64,000 bases of DNA from CALJTV01 sp036821185 (lineage in GTDB: Bacteria; Chloroflexota; Dehalococcoidia; GIF9; UBA5629), in contig DAISKD010000003.1 in the NCBI GenBank assembly GCA_036821185.1, positions 160,198 to 224,197 of the forward strand. The letters are read 5' to 3'. The position numbers and the translations under genes are program-made. This document shows, piece after piece, positions 16,461-25,545 of the stretch. Position 1 is the first letter of the stretch; every line of letters begins with the position of its first letter. The notes beneath the pieces were generated by a model that was given only the letters and a program-made list of their open reading frames with translations, ran no database searches and had not been told where the DNA came from.

Positions 16461-17648
16461 TCACACAGAAGCAAAGCGGCGTTTACCAATTTTGATTACG
16501 CTTCCTTTAGCGATGCTAGATAGCTCAAGGTCTTCGGTGATCTTTTTGCCGTTGACTTCTATAGCCCCCTGTTCAAGGAGCCTTCGGGCTTCGGAGCGGC
16601 TTCTGGTCAGGCCGGCGCGTGCCAGTGCGACGGTGAGAGTGATATTGCTGTCCGATAGACCTGCCAGCGAGACCAGTTCGTCAGGAGTCTCTCTTTTTTG
16701 GAACACTTTAGCGAAGTGTTGCTCGGCCTCCTGTGCGGCTTTTGGGCTGTGGAACTGAGATACGATTTCAAAAGCAAGCCGCTTCTTAATAAGCATGGGA
16801 TTGATCTCGTTGCTGGCCATTTTGGCGCTGTATTCACAGATCTCCTCATCGCTGACATCGGTGAGTAGTTCGAAGTAGTCCAAGATAAGGCTGTCTGGGA
16901 TGGACATGACCTTACCGTACATTTCATTGGGCGGCTCGTCGATACCGATATAATTTCCCAGGCTTTTGCTCATTTTCTGGCTACCATCAGTACCCAGGAG
17001 GAGCGGCACGAGCAGGATCTGCTGTGGCTTTTGTCCCACCATTTGCTGAAGCTCTCTGCCCACGAGGCAATTGAACTTTTGGTCGGTGCCACCAAACTCA
17101 ACATCGGCTTCTATAGCGACTGAGTCGTAGGCTTGCAGTAGCGGGTAAAGCAGTTCTGTGAGGGCGATGGGGCGCCCGGAAGTGTACCGCTTACTGAAGT
17201 CTTCCCTAGCCAGGAACTGAGCTACGGTGAACTTGCTGGTGAGCTTTATCACATCCTCCAGACCGAATTTGCCGAACCACTCACTTTGCCATCTTACCTC
17301 GGTCTTGTCCCTGTCCACCACCCTGAAGAACTGCTCCATATATGTCCGGGCGTTGGTACGTACCTCGTCAGCTGTAAGCATGGGGCGGGTGCTGGAAACG
17401 CCAGTGGGGTCGCCAATCTGCGCTGTCCAGTCCCCTACGATTAGTATCACCTTGTGTCCTAACTCCTGGAACTGGCGCAGTTTTCTTAGACCAACCACAT
17501 GACCCAGATGAATATCAGGACAGCTGGGATCGAAGCCCTGTTTGAGCCTGAGCGGCTTGCCAGACTCTAGTAACGCCAATAGCTCAGACTCCACTATTAC
17601 TTCAGCTACGCCACGTTTCAAAAGACGGTTAAGGATCCTATCGTCCAT
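16461..17648 (-). CDS. tyrS: tyrosyl-tRNA synthetase
   Basis: A 395-aa class I synthetase that charges tRNA-Tyr. The HIGH-type motif is HLGHVVGLRKL (residues ~47-57), KMSKS is in SQKMSKSLGNYIG, and a C-terminal S4 RNA-binding domain begins near TRSRSEARRLLEQGAIEVNGK. The length fits the TyrZ-like subgroup. It begins inside the 3' end of ribF (11-bp overlap). Confidence 0.96.
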   Translation of the reverse strand: MDDRILNRLLKRGVAEVIVESELLALLESGKPLRLKQGFDPSCPDIHLGHVVGLRKLRQFQELGHKVILIVGDWTAQIGDPTGVSSTRPMLTADEVRTNARTYMEQFFRVVDRDKTEVRWQSEWFGKFGLEDVIKLTSKFTVAQFLAREDFSKRYTSGRPIALTELLYPLLQAYDSVAIEADVEFGGTDQKFNCLVGRELQQMVGQKPQQILLVPLLLGTDGSQKMSKSLGNYIGIDEPPNEMYGKVMSIPDSLILDYFELLTDVSDEEICEYSAKMASNEINPMLIKKRLAFEIVSQFHSPKAAQEAEQHFAKVFQKRETPDELVSLAGLSDSNITLTVALARAGLTRSRSEARRLLEQGAIEVNGKKITEDLELSSIAKGSVIKIGKRRFASV

Positions 17649-18588
17649 GATGGTGCCCAGCTAGGATTTCTCTCGCCTTTTCGATATCTTTGGCGATCTG
17701 TGCTTTCAGGTCGTCCGCGGTGGCAAAGCGTTTTTCTTCCCTTATCCTTTCCAGAAACTCGACCTTAAGTTGCTGTCCTAACAGGTTGCTGCTGTAGTCG
17801 AGCACATGGGTCTCGACCAGGCGTTTATTGCCGCCAAATGTGGGGCGGGTGCCAATGTTGGTTATCGCCGGCAAAGGCTGGTGGTCGATATAAACTACGG
17901 TAGCGTAAACGCCATCTGCAGGCAATGCCTGGTCAGGCGCTGCTTCTAAATTGGCCGTGGGGAAGCCGAGCTTGCCACCACGCCGATCGCCACTGACGAC
18001 CTGTCCCTTGATGCTAAAGCGGCGTCCGACCAACTTCTCCACCCTTTTTATGTCGCCTTGGAGCAGGAACTGGCGGATGATGCTGCTGCTGACCACGGTA
18101 CCATCCAGGGTCACCGATGGGAATACCTCGACAGAGAAACCAAAGTCCTTACCCAGCGAGCGAAGGCTTTCGATGTTGCCCTCCCGGTTTTTGCCCAGCG
18201 CGAAGTCAGGTCCAATTATTAGCCCACGCATCTTGAGGTTGTCCTTCAATATCCGGACGAATTCTCTGGCGCTGAGCTGCGAGAGCTCTGAAGTGAAGGG
18301 CAAGACAGCGATTAGCTCTATGCCGATTTCCCGTATCAGGGCTACCCTGTCCTCAAGCTGGACAAGCCAGGGTATGGTGGTCCCTGAAGAGAGCACCGAC
18401 TCGGGGTGAGTTTTAAAGGTAACTACTCCGCTGAGGTAGCCTCTGCTTTGGGCCTCTTGTTTCAGATACGAGAGCAGGCGCTGATGTCCCAGATGTACGC
18501 CGTCGAAGACACCGATGGACAGCAGGGCCTCCTTCTGTGGCTTGAATTTCGCCAGCTCTTTTTCAATTTGCGTAGTAGCATTTTTCAT
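17638..18588 (-). CDS. ribF: bifunctional riboflavin kinase / FAD synthetase
   Basis: A 316-aa RibF that turns riboflavin into FMN and FAD. The nucleotidyltransferase domain has GVFDGVHLGHQRLL near residue 27 and IIGPDFALGKNREG; the kinase domain begins at KLGFPTANLE and contains YATVVYI and ETHVLDYSSNLLGQ. It starts inside the stop of aroF (ATGA, 4-bp overlap), and its end overlaps tyrS, so all three are translationally linked although functionally unrelated. Confidence 0.96.
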   Translation of the reverse strand: MKNATTQIEKELAKFKPQKEALLSIGVFDGVHLGHQRLLSYLKQEAQSRGYLSGVVTFKTHPESVLSSGTTIPWLVQLEDRVALIREIGIELIAVLPFTSELSQLSAREFVRILKDNLKMRGLIIGPDFALGKNREGNIESLRSLGKDFGFSVEVFPSVTLDGTVVSSSIIRQFLLQGDIKRVEKLVGRRFSIKGQVVSGDRRGGKLGFPTANLEAAPDQALPADGVYATVVYIDHQPLPAITNIGTRPTFGGNKRLVETHVLDYSSNLLGQQLKVEFLERIREEKRFATADDLKAQIAKDIEKAREILAGHHHGR

Positions 18589-19637
18589 TCCAGGTTAAGG
18601 GGTGTGGGTCTTTCTGATGGGGTAGCCAGCCGTCTGCCCACAGCTTCAGCTATTGGTTTCAACTGGGCCATTAGATGATGAAAATTGTCGAAGGTGAGCG
18701 ATTGGGCACCGTCTTTAAGGGCTGAGTCTGGGTTAGGGTGTACCTCGACCATGATGCCATCGGCTCCAGCGGCAACTGCAGCCAGTGCCATGGGTGTTAC
18801 CAAGTACCATTTACCGGTGCCGTGGCTTGGGTCAGCGACGATGGGGAGATGACTGACCTTTTCGATTATCGGTATAGAGCTCACGTCAAAAGTATTTCGT
18901 GTGTAAGTCTCGAAGGTTCTGATCCCCCGCTCACAGAGCATGAGCTGGCTGTTACCCTGGGCCAGTATATACTCGGCTGCCAGCAACCATTCCTGAATCG
19001 TGGCTGAAAGTCCCCGCTTGAGCATGACCGGTTTGTTTGTTTTCCCTACTTCTACCAGGAGGTTGAAATTCTGCATATTGCGTGCACCGATCTGTAGAAT
19101 GTCTGAGTACTCAGCTACCAACTCCACATCTTCCGGCGTCATAACTTCAGTAATGACCGGCAGGCCGGTCTCCTTTCTGGCTTTTGCCAGTATTTCCAGC
19201 CCGGCCTTGCCCAGGCCGCGGAAGCTGTAAGGCGAGGTGCTCGGCTTGTAGGCACCCCCGCGCAGAATTGTGGCGCCAGCAGCTTTTACAGCTTTGGCTG
19301 TTTCAATGGCTTGTTCTTCGCTCTCTACGGCACAGGGGCCAGCTATTACCACCACCTCTTTCCCTCCAATAGTTACACCAGCGACGTCGATCACGGTGTC
19401 TAAGGGGTGAAATTCACGACTGGCCAGTTTGTATGGCTTACTGACCCGGATGACATCCTCCACCCCCGGGAGTGCTTCCAGCATATCCTGTAGCTCTGGA
19501 AATATTTGACCAATGACGCCGATAACGGTTCTTTCAGTGCCCTGTGACAGGTGCGCTTTTAAGCCAGCGCTCTCAATGCGCTGTACCACTCTAGTAATTT
19601 CCTTTTCTGTAGCACCAACCCTCATAACCACAATCAT
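18585..19637 (-). CDS. aroF: 3-deoxy-7-phosphoheptulonate (DAHP) synthase, type I-beta
   Basis: A 350-aa enzyme joining PEP and erythrose-4-phosphate in the first step of aromatic synthesis. Residues ~1-75 are a ferredoxin-like regulatory domain; the barrel contains VVIAGPCAVESEEQ, RGGAYKPSTSPYSF, VMLKRGLSATIQEWL and DPSHGTGK. The N-terminal domain implies feedback control by an aromatic amino acid, as in the Thermotoga enzyme. Strong AAGGAGGG precedes the start by 8 bases. It lies 3 bp after aroH. Confidence 0.96.
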   Translation of the reverse strand: MIVVMRVGATEKEITRVVQRIESAGLKAHLSQGTERTVIGVIGQIFPELQDMLEALPGVEDVIRVSKPYKLASREFHPLDTVIDVAGVTIGGKEVVVIAGPCAVESEEQAIETAKAVKAAGATILRGGAYKPSTSPYSFRGLGKAGLEILAKARKETGLPVITEVMTPEDVELVAEYSDILQIGARNMQNFNLLVEVGKTNKPVMLKRGLSATIQEWLLAAEYILAQGNSQLMLCERGIRTFETYTRNTFDVSSIPIIEKVSHLPIVADPSHGTGKWYLVTPMALAAVAAGADGIMVEVHPNPDSALKDGAQSLTFDNFHHLMAQLKPIAEAVGRRLATPSERPTPLNLE

Positions 19638-19640
19638 CTT

Positions 19641-19997
19641 CTACACTCCCTCCTTGAGAACCTCGGTTCCTTTCAAGTAAACATGCACTATTTCATCGTT
19701 CTTTTTGGTAGTATTGATAAGCATTAGAATCCGCAGGCAGCGGGGGAGAGAATTGGGGACATTCATTTCGTGACTGCAAAGTAAGGCAACATTGTTCCAT
19801 CCCATCTCACGGGCGGCAGCCGCTGGAAAGGCTGCATTAATGTCCGTAGTGGTGGTAAACCAGACACAAGCTATGTCGTCGGTCTTTACCTCGTTTGCCT
19901 TGACCATGACCTCAAGTAGCTCCCTGCTGGCAGCAAGGATAGCTTCTTTAGTATTGTCCGTAACTATAGTGGCACCTCTGATACCACGACACCACAA
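19641..19997 (-). CDS. aroH: monofunctional chorismate mutase, AroH type
   Basis: A 118-aa member of the Bacillus AroH trimer class, converting chorismate to prephenate. RGIRGATIV at the N-terminus (binding arginine), AAAAREMGW and the closing HVYLKGTEVL match the family. Start is a TTG at 19997; AGGGG lies about 12 bases upstream, so initiation looks weak. It heads the aromatic/serine gene run. Confidence 0.93.
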   Translation of the reverse strand: MWCRGIRGATIVTDNTKEAILAASRELLEVMVKANEVKTDDIACVWFTTTTDINAAFPAAAAREMGWNNVALLCSHEMNVPNSLPRCLRILMLINTTKKNDEIVHVYLKGTEVLKEGV

Positions 19998-20134
19998 GGT
20001 CAGTTAACCCCTTTCAGTAACATAATAGCCTACTCTATTTGGCGTTGACCGTCAAGGCAGGATATTTGCAAGGAAAGGAACAAAGCGCTAGACTGGACGA
20101 CACGACTACGGAAAATCTGGTTTCGGAGGTTTCG

Positions 20135-20725
20135 ATGTATTACGGTCAGAGGTTTGCTATAGTGCTGGGGCTGTTTTTGTCTGCGGTTATATTGTGCAGT
20201 GGCGCTGGCTTGCTAGGCTATTTCTACGGCTACAAAGTCGCTACAACGGTCAGTTATGGTAAGGGCTATGCACAGGGCAAGGAAAAAGGCTACCAGGCCG
20301 GCTATGATGAGGGGTATAGAGCGCGACAGGAGGCATACAAGCCGACCTTGCAATTGGCCTCTCAAGGAGAAGCTATTGTTCTTCGGAAGCCCACCTATCA
20401 GCAGGTGAAGGAGTTTCTAGCTGAAGATACCACGAACTTAAAGGCGTATGCGGAGGGGCAGTATGTTTGTGTAGATTTCGCCGCTGAAGTAAATAACAAC
20501 GCTGAGCAGAAAGGTATAAGGTGTGCCGTTGTGGACATCTTTCACCCCGAAGGTTACGGGCATACTGTGGTGGCCTTTGATACTGCGGACAGGGGCCTAG
20601 TGTTCATTGAGCCGCAGTTCGACCGGGAGGTCAGGCTGGTGGTGGGGAAGAGCTACGCGCAGACCAATGGTTTTATCCCGGCACCACGCGACGATGCCAT
20701 CGTGCGCTATGTAATTTCGTGGTGA
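20135..20725 (+). CDS. membrane-anchored transglutaminase-like protein with Gly-Tyr repeats
   Basis: A 196-aa protein. Residues 8-32 form one membrane span, followed by a Gly/Tyr/Lys-rich linker (about 33-66) with repeated GY pairs spaced four to seven residues apart. Residues ~80-175 resemble a small transglutaminase/papain-like domain: Cys112 in YVCVDFAAEV, His143 in GYGHTVVAFDT and acidic partners Asp149 or Glu159. It could be an extracytoplasmic peptidase, or an inactive binding domain. I chose ATG 20135 because GGAGG lies 5 bases before it; the frame extends upstream to a TTG at 20039 with no ribosome site. Target unknown. Confidence 0.7.
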   Translation: MYYGQRFAIVLGLFLSAVILCSGAGLLGYFYGYKVATTVSYGKGYAQGKEKGYQAGYDEGYRARQEAYKPTLQLASQGEAIVLRKPTYQQVKEFLAEDTTNLKAYAEGQYVCVDFAAEVNNNAEQKGIRCAVVDIFHPEGYGHTVVAFDTADRGLVFIEPQFDREVRLVVGKSYAQTNGFIPAPRDDAIVRYVISW

Positions 20726-20738
20726 ACTCCTGTCTAAG

Positions 20739-21002
20739 TTAGAAGCGGACGACGATGAGTGCCTCGGTATCGGATATTTGCTCACCCCGAACTGGCGTTC
20801 CAGGCATGGTGATCAGGTAATGTTCGTCACCGTTTTCTCCTCGAACGGAAATAGCAAGGTTGTCCGTAATGCTCAGTGAAGCAGCCCTGCTATCGGGCCA
20901 TTCTCCCAGCAGCCTGTCCGGAGTGGTTATAGTTATGCCCGGTGCGCCATCCCTGATGGTGGCCACTTTAATGGTAATGCTGACCTCGTGTTCTGCCAGC
21001 AT
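20739..21002 (-). CDS. small hypothetical protein
   Basis: An 87-aa frame with no motif I recognise and no membrane span or signal. It has alternating hydrophobic stretches (ALIVVRF at the end) suggestive of a beta-rich fold. It lies 35 bp after the TlpA-like gene on the same strand and converges with the transglutaminase-like gene. No Shine-Dalgarno is visible, so it may depend on the upstream gene or may not be real. Confidence 0.5.
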   Translation of the reverse strand: MLAEHEVSITIKVATIRDGAPGITITTPDRLLGEWPDSRAASLSITDNLAISVRGENGDEHYLITMPGTPVRGEQISDTEALIVVRF

Positions 21003-21037
21003 GGCGCGACAGTGGTGCCATAACCTGTGGCGTCTGG

Positions 21038-21541
21038 TTACAAAGACCTGATGATGAAGCTTATTTCCTCAGGACTTTTGAAGGGGCCGATTTTTTGGTA
21101 TCTGATAATGCCGCTTTTATCAATTACGAAATTCGTTGGCGGATTGCGGATGGCGCCGTATTGCGTAGCTACCTCACCCTTGGGGTCGGGCAGGGCCGGG
21201 AAATGCACATATCCTTTTCTGGAGACATATTCCCGTACCAAGTTAGCGCCGTTGAACTGGTAGACTTCGAGGATGACGAGGTTTTCCTTTTCTTGCTGGG
21301 CTATAGCGACGAGATGCGGCATTTGGTCCTCACAACCTTTACAGTTAATGCTGGCGAATACTAGGATCACTGTTTTGCCCTGAAACTGACTTAAGCTGAT
21401 AGCCTCGCCATTGATGTCCTTCAGGGTGAAGTCTGGGGCCTTATCGCCTATCTGGGGAATAGTCCCTGCAACTCCGCATCCAGCGCAAAGAAGAGCTAGT
21501 AGTACGACACCCATGACGAAGTTCGCGGTTATCTTCTTCAT
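21038..21541 (-). CDS. TlpA/ResA-type thioredoxin-fold lipoprotein
   Basis: A 167-aa membrane-anchored redox protein acting outside the cytoplasm. Signal peptide with lipobox LLCAGC, then the TlpA signature GDKAPDFTLKDINGE, and the active-site CKGC in FASINCKGCEDQMPH. It follows ccdA and trxA, so electrons probably pass thioredoxin - CcdA - this protein to reduce disulfides or haem-binding cysteines of exported proteins. Start ATG 21541 is favoured by GGAG nine bases upstream over a TTG at 21556. Confidence 0.88.
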   Translation of the reverse strand: MKKITANFVMGVVLLALLCAGCGVAGTIPQIGDKAPDFTLKDINGEAISLSQFQGKTVILVFASINCKGCEDQMPHLVAIAQQEKENLVILEVYQFNGANLVREYVSRKGYVHFPALPDPKGEVATQYGAIRNPPTNFVIDKSGIIRYQKIGPFKSPEEISFIIRSL

Positions 21542-21583
21542 TCCAGCATTCTCCAAGATTCTTGTCGTTTTGTAGCGGGTGAT

Positions 21584-22282
21584 TTACCAGCTGACGAAAC
21601 TAGCCAGCCATTCTAAGCTACCGGTAAGGATGAGGATGCCGACGATTATCAGCAGGATGCCGCTAGCTATAGAAAGGGGGCCGAGGTGCCGGTTGATACC
21701 TTTCCAAAGTGGCACCAGCGCTCCCCAGGCGACACCAAGCAGGATAAAGGGTATACCCAGACCCAAGGAGTAGGTAGCTAGCAGGTATACACCTTCTACG
21801 GCAGTATGTGAGCTCCAGGCTAGGGCGAGTATGGCGCCAAGCACGGGGCCCACACATGGTGTCCATCCCAGAGCGAAGGCAGCACCAAGGATGACTGAGC
21901 GGAGATACCCCGGGTTCCCCCTGAGGTGGACAACGAAGTTCTTTTCATAATTGAGCCAGGACAGCTTATATGCGGCGATGATGAGGGCACCGAAGACTAT
22001 GATCAGGGCGCCGGCTATCTGGCGCAGGAGGACGGAGTGGGCTACTAGAGCGGTGCCGATGAGCCCGACCGAAGCGCCGAAACAGGTAAAGACCAGAGAG
22101 AATCCGAGGACGAAGCTGAGGCTGTGGAAAATCATGGGGAGGTATCTACGGCGGGCTGCGGCTTCGATAGAAGTTATTCCGGCCAGACTGGCAATGTATG
22201 CTGGGACAAGTGGCAGGATGCACGGAGAGAAGAATGAAAGTATCCCGCCGGTAAAAGCGACCGCGTAAGTGATCTCAGTCAT
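21584..22282 (-). CDS. ccdA: CcdA-type thiol-disulfide transmembrane transporter
   Basis: A 232-aa integral membrane protein with six predicted spans that carries reducing power across the membrane. The two conserved cysteines are in FFSPCILPLVPAYI (span 1) and GWTPCVGPVLGAIL (span 4). It is 5 bp after trxA and 42 bp before the TlpA-like lipoprotein, forming a complete cytoplasm-membrane-outside thiol relay. Confidence 0.94.
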   Translation of the reverse strand: MTEITYAVAFTGGILSFFSPCILPLVPAYIASLAGITSIEAAARRRYLPMIFHSLSFVLGFSLVFTCFGASVGLIGTALVAHSVLLRQIAGALIIVFGALIIAAYKLSWLNYEKNFVVHLRGNPGYLRSVILGAAFALGWTPCVGPVLGAILALAWSSHTAVEGVYLLATYSLGLGIPFILLGVAWGALVPLWKGINRHLGPLSIASGILLIIVGILILTGSLEWLASFVSW

Positions 22283-22287
22283 TGCCC

Positions 22288-22620
22288 CTACTTTCCCAAA
22301 GTCCTGTCTAGTATTTTCTTCAGCTGTTCTTTCGATTGGTAACCAATAGCCTGCTCTACAGGTTTGCCACTCTTAAAAAGGATCAGGGTGGGGATGCTCA
22401 TCACTCCGTATTTTGAGGCTATGAAGGGATCCTGGTCAACATTAACTTTGGCGAACTCTATTTTTCCCTTATACTCATTGGCCAGTTCTTCGATAATGGG
22501 TGCTATGGCACGGCATGGTGCGCACCAAGGTGCCCAGAAATCGACCAGTACAGGTTTATTCGATTGGAGCACAGCCCTCTCGAAGTTTCCTTGGTCGATA
22601 TTACTTATGCCTTGCGACAT
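22288..22620 (-). CDS. trxA: thioredoxin
   Basis: A 110-aa thioredoxin with the active site WCAPC in FWAPWCAPCRAIAP, the cis-proline region SIPTLILFKSGKPV and normal length. Small cytosolic disulfide reductant; here directly ahead of ccdA, so its likely role is feeding CcdA. It follows the nucleotidyltransferase gene by 45 bp with SD-like GGAGGGA upstream. Confidence 0.95.
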   Translation of the reverse strand: MSQGISNIDQGNFERAVLQSNKPVLVDFWAPWCAPCRAIAPIIEELANEYKGKIEFAKVNVDQDPFIASKYGVMSIPTLILFKSGKPVEQAIGYQSKEQLKKILDRTLGK

Positions 22621-22665
22621 GATCGTCCCTCCTGATATTCTGCCGGCTGAGTCTGCGGTAGCCGT

Positions 22666-23694
22666 TCAGGGAGTTTTGTGCTCCGGAGTGATGGTAACTC
22701 CTTCCAGGGCGCTATTACTCGCGATGCAACTGTTACTCGCCACGATGCAATTCCTAAGTATTGCGTTCTTTCCCACGGTAACATGTTGCCATAGTATAGA
22801 CTTTTCTATTATAGCACAATCTTCAATGTGACAACCCGTGCCGATGACGGCCGGGCCTATGATTTGTACACCGTAACCGATCCTGCATCTCTCACCTATC
22901 AGGACCGGTCCTTGGACTCTGGCTTGCGGGTGGACAAATGAACTTTCAGGCGGCACAGGTCTTACTGTTTTCGGGTCTGGATGGGGGCATTTGCCGGTTA
23001 GCAGATCGCAGTTCAGTCGGTGGTAGTTTTCCAGTGTACCGATATCTATCCAGTAAGCATCGGTAGGGTAGGCGTAGAGGGGATCGCCAGCACTCAATAG
23101 CTCCGGAAACACGTCGTGCTCAAACATCACACGTCTACCGCTGGGAATGTTTTTCAAGGCGTCCTTTTCAAGGATGTACACGCCGGCGTTGATGTTATTT
23201 GTTGTCACCTGGTCAGGCGGTGGCTTCTCGATGAACTTCTTAATTCTAAATCGGTTGTCAGTCTCCACCACACCAAACCGCGTTGGATCTTCTACAGGAG
23301 TTAGTGCGATGGTTATCTTGGCGCCACTCTCTTTGTGGAAGCGGAGCATTGCGGTGAGGTCGATGGTGGTAAAGACGTCGCCATTGAGGACAAAGAAGGT
23401 ATTGTCCAAATATTGCTCGGCGTATTTGACTGCACCAGCGGTGCCCAGTGGTGCCGGCTCGATGCTGTAGACGAGTTTAACCGGAAGACCGTGGGCATGG
23501 GTGAAATGGTTCTGGATGGAGTCTGGCTTGTAGCCCATAGCCAGTATGACCTCATCGACGCTATGGTTTGCCAAGTGTTGCAGCAGGTATTCTAGGAACG
23601 GCCTGTTTAGTATGGGCACCATCGCTTTTACTGTGTGGTGGGTAAGGGGGCGCAGCCTGGTGCCTTCACCGCCGACAAGGACAACTGCTTTCAC
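22666..23694 (-). CDS. sugar-phosphate nucleotidyltransferase (GDP-mannose pyrophosphorylase-like)
   Basis: A 342-aa protein: N-terminal nucleotidyltransferase with AVVLVGGEGTRLRPLT and VLNGDVFTTID, then a left-handed beta-helix tail with hexapeptide repeats (GPVLIGERCRIGYGV, then IGTGCHIEDC). It would make an NDP-sugar for cell-surface glycans; the exact sugar is uncertain. The GTG at 23694 is chosen since VKAVVLVGGEG is the family start; the frame runs upstream to 23835 within the tatD tail without similarity. No clear ribosome site. Confidence 0.85.
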   Translation of the reverse strand: MKAVVLVGGEGTRLRPLTHHTVKAMVPILNRPFLEYLLQHLANHSVDEVILAMGYKPDSIQNHFTHAHGLPVKLVYSIEPAPLGTAGAVKYAEQYLDNTFFVLNGDVFTTIDLTAMLRFHKESGAKITIALTPVEDPTRFGVVETDNRFRIKKFIEKPPPDQVTTNNINAGVYILEKDALKNIPSGRRVMFEHDVFPELLSAGDPLYAYPTDAYWIDIGTLENYHRLNCDLLTGKCPHPDPKTVRPVPPESSFVHPQARVQGPVLIGERCRIGYGVQIIGPAVIGTGCHIEDCAIIEKSILWQHVTVGKNAILRNCIVASNSCIASNSALEGVTITPEHKTP

Positions 23695-23704
23695 AGTCGT
23701 TAAT

Positions 23705-24601
23705 TTATAGCAGTTTCCCGCTGCCAAAGCAAATTTTTGCCGGTAAGAGCGGTTTGGAAGGAACTGCAGAACGAGGTGGTCTCGTCCTATTGTTCTTGGT
23801 GTTTTGGGGCTGGAGATCGAAAAAGCGTCTGGCATTGTCTGTAGTCTGTAAGGCTATGGCTGACTCGTCTATCCCTTTGAGTCCGGCAACGGCCTTGAGA
23901 CTTCTAAGAAGGTCGGTGGGCCGTGACCGGTATTTCACCTCGCGACCGTAAAATACCGGCGTGTCTGTTTCAAGAAGAAGCCTGTCCACCGGGGCCTCTT
24001 TTATTGCTCTTCTGTGTTCCTCATGATATTCCGCTGCTGGCGTAGCAGAGATAAAATAGCCCGCATTGAGTATGTTTTTGAGCACGCTGGAAAATCCGGT
24101 GAACCAATGAAATACTACTTTTCCAGCACCGATGTTTGCCTCCTCAACTAGCTGCAAACAGTCTTGCCAGGCATATCGGCTGTGCAGTATTAATGGCTTT
24201 CCACATTGTCGAGCCAGCGCCAAAATATCCTTGAGGACCGCCTTTTGGAATTCCTTGGGTGCCCTTCTGGTAACTCTTTTGTCATAGTCTAGTCCCACCT
24301 CACCTATGGCTACGATGGCCTGCCCCATCTGCTCGATGAATTTGAGTGTGGAGTTTATCTTTGCGTGATCCAGATCTCCTAGTTCCCAGGGATGGAGTCC
24401 CAGCGCAGGGTAAACGAAACCCTGGTGCCGGTGAGAGACATCCAAAACCCTCTCGTTGGAAATTTGATTTGAGCCGACAGCGATAATGGCGGTTATACCG
24501 GCGCTTTTGGCCTCGCTGAGCGCTTTTTCCAGGTCTTCCAGTTCGTCCAGGTGGGCATGCGTGTCGATCAGCTCTGGCAGCTTCCGGTACTCAGTTTTCA
24601 C
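23705..24601 (-). CDS. tatD: TatD family metal-dependent DNase/hydrolase
   Basis: A 298-aa TIM-barrel hydrolase. Metal-binding pieces are IDTHAHLDEL, AIGEVGLDYDKR, ILHSR and LLETDTPV. Family members are 3'-5' exonucleases or D-aminoacyl-tRNA-type hydrolases. GTG at 24601 (AGGAGAG upstream) is preferred to the ATG at 24754, which lies inside the preceding gene. The C-terminal ~30 residues are basic and unlike the family. Confidence 0.88.
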   Translation of the reverse strand: MKTEYRKLPELIDTHAHLDELEDLEKALSEAKSAGITAIIAVGSNQISNERVLDVSHRHQGFVYPALGLHPWELGDLDHAKINSTLKFIEQMGQAIVAIGEVGLDYDKRVTRRAPKEFQKAVLKDILALARQCGKPLILHSRYAWQDCLQLVEEANIGAGKVVFHWFTGFSSVLKNILNAGYFISATPAAEYHEEHRRAIKEAPVDRLLLETDTPVFYGREVKYRSRPTDLLRSLKAVAGLKGIDESAIALQTTDNARRFFDLQPQNTKNNRTRPPRSAVPSKPLLPAKICFGSGKLL

Positions 24602-24633
24602 CGTTTTGCACTCTCCTGATTTATATTTTCTGT

Positions 24634-25530
24634 CTACAGAGGCTGGAATCCTCGCTGGGAAAATATCTGGGTCATCTCCTCGTTTTTTTGCTGGATATAG
24701 GCGGTGACTAGATCTGGCTTCATGGTGCCTTTTTCCGTTATTACTGCTGTGCATGTACTGAGCGGGACAATGTCAAAGCCTGGTTCTGTGTTTTCTCCTA
24801 GGTGTCCAAAGAAGTCGAACTTTGCTGTCTCGCAGACCACATACATTGGGATGTGTCTGTTTCCGGAGGCTTGGGCCAATTGTAGGCTGGGTGTACCATT
24901 GACAATATGGCCACTGGCGGTAACAGCGTCGGCGCCGAGAAGCGTCTTGCTTGCTTTTGTGATTTGGCGTGTAATGTTGCTATCGGCGAATATTTCTGTA
25001 GGTATATGATGTTTAGCGAGTTCAGCGGCTGTAGCCTCACCGTAGCTGGTGTTGCCAACTTTAGATTCAGCAATGAGAACCCGGAAATTTGTGCCCTTGT
25101 GCTTTGCCACTGCCAGGGCTCGGCATACGGTTGAACTATAACTGCAGGTGGCGATGGTGTCGTCGTCCTTGACTATGGCACTGGCGTATTCCACAGCTTT
25201 CAGGAAGGCTTGCCTAGAGGACTTTATCAGTTCTTGCCCCTTCGCCATAGAATAGGACTTGAACGCGGCGAGGTCTTTCTGTTGTCCAGCTGCAAGTATT
25301 TGGGCAAGGAAAAAATTGGCGTAGTTGGCTATTGAGACCATACCCGGCCTAGCCCTGGCTACAGCGGAGGTAATGCTTGTGACCTCCTCAATAAACTGTT
25401 CTACGGTCTCAGCTCGACTCTCCTTAACGGCAAAGATCAGGACGCTTGTAGCTTGTCTCGTCAGCCAGCTAGCGCCATGGATGGTGTCTGCGGAGATCTT
25501 GTTTATTCGGTCAGCGAGCTTAGGAAGCAT
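24634..25530 (-). CDS. eIF-2B alpha/beta/delta-like protein (sugar-phosphate isomerase family)
   Basis: A 298-aa member of the family that contains eIF2B regulatory subunits, MtnA and ribose-1,5-bisphosphate isomerase. The C-terminal half shows GADAVTASGHIVNGTPSL and MYVVCETAKFD, typical of the family; DSNITRQI lies where the phosphate loop is expected. In prokaryotes such proteins are usually isomerases rather than translation factors; the substrate here is unknown. ATG 25530 is used; a TTG at 25545 is equally possible, as neither has a ribosome site. Confidence 0.8.
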   Translation of the reverse strand: MLPKLADRINKISADTIHGASWLTRQATSVLIFAVKESRAETVEQFIEEVTSITSAVARARPGMVSIANYANFFLAQILAAGQQKDLAAFKSYSMAKGQELIKSSRQAFLKAVEYASAIVKDDDTIATCSYSSTVCRALAVAKHKGTNFRVLIAESKVGNTSYGEATAAELAKHHIPTEIFADSNITRQITKASKTLLGADAVTASGHIVNGTPSLQLAQASGNRHIPMYVVCETAKFDFFGHLGENTEPGFDIVPLSTCTAVITEKGTMKPDLVTAYIQQKNEEMTQIFSQRGFQPL

Positions 25531-25545
25531 GTCCAGAACTATCAA

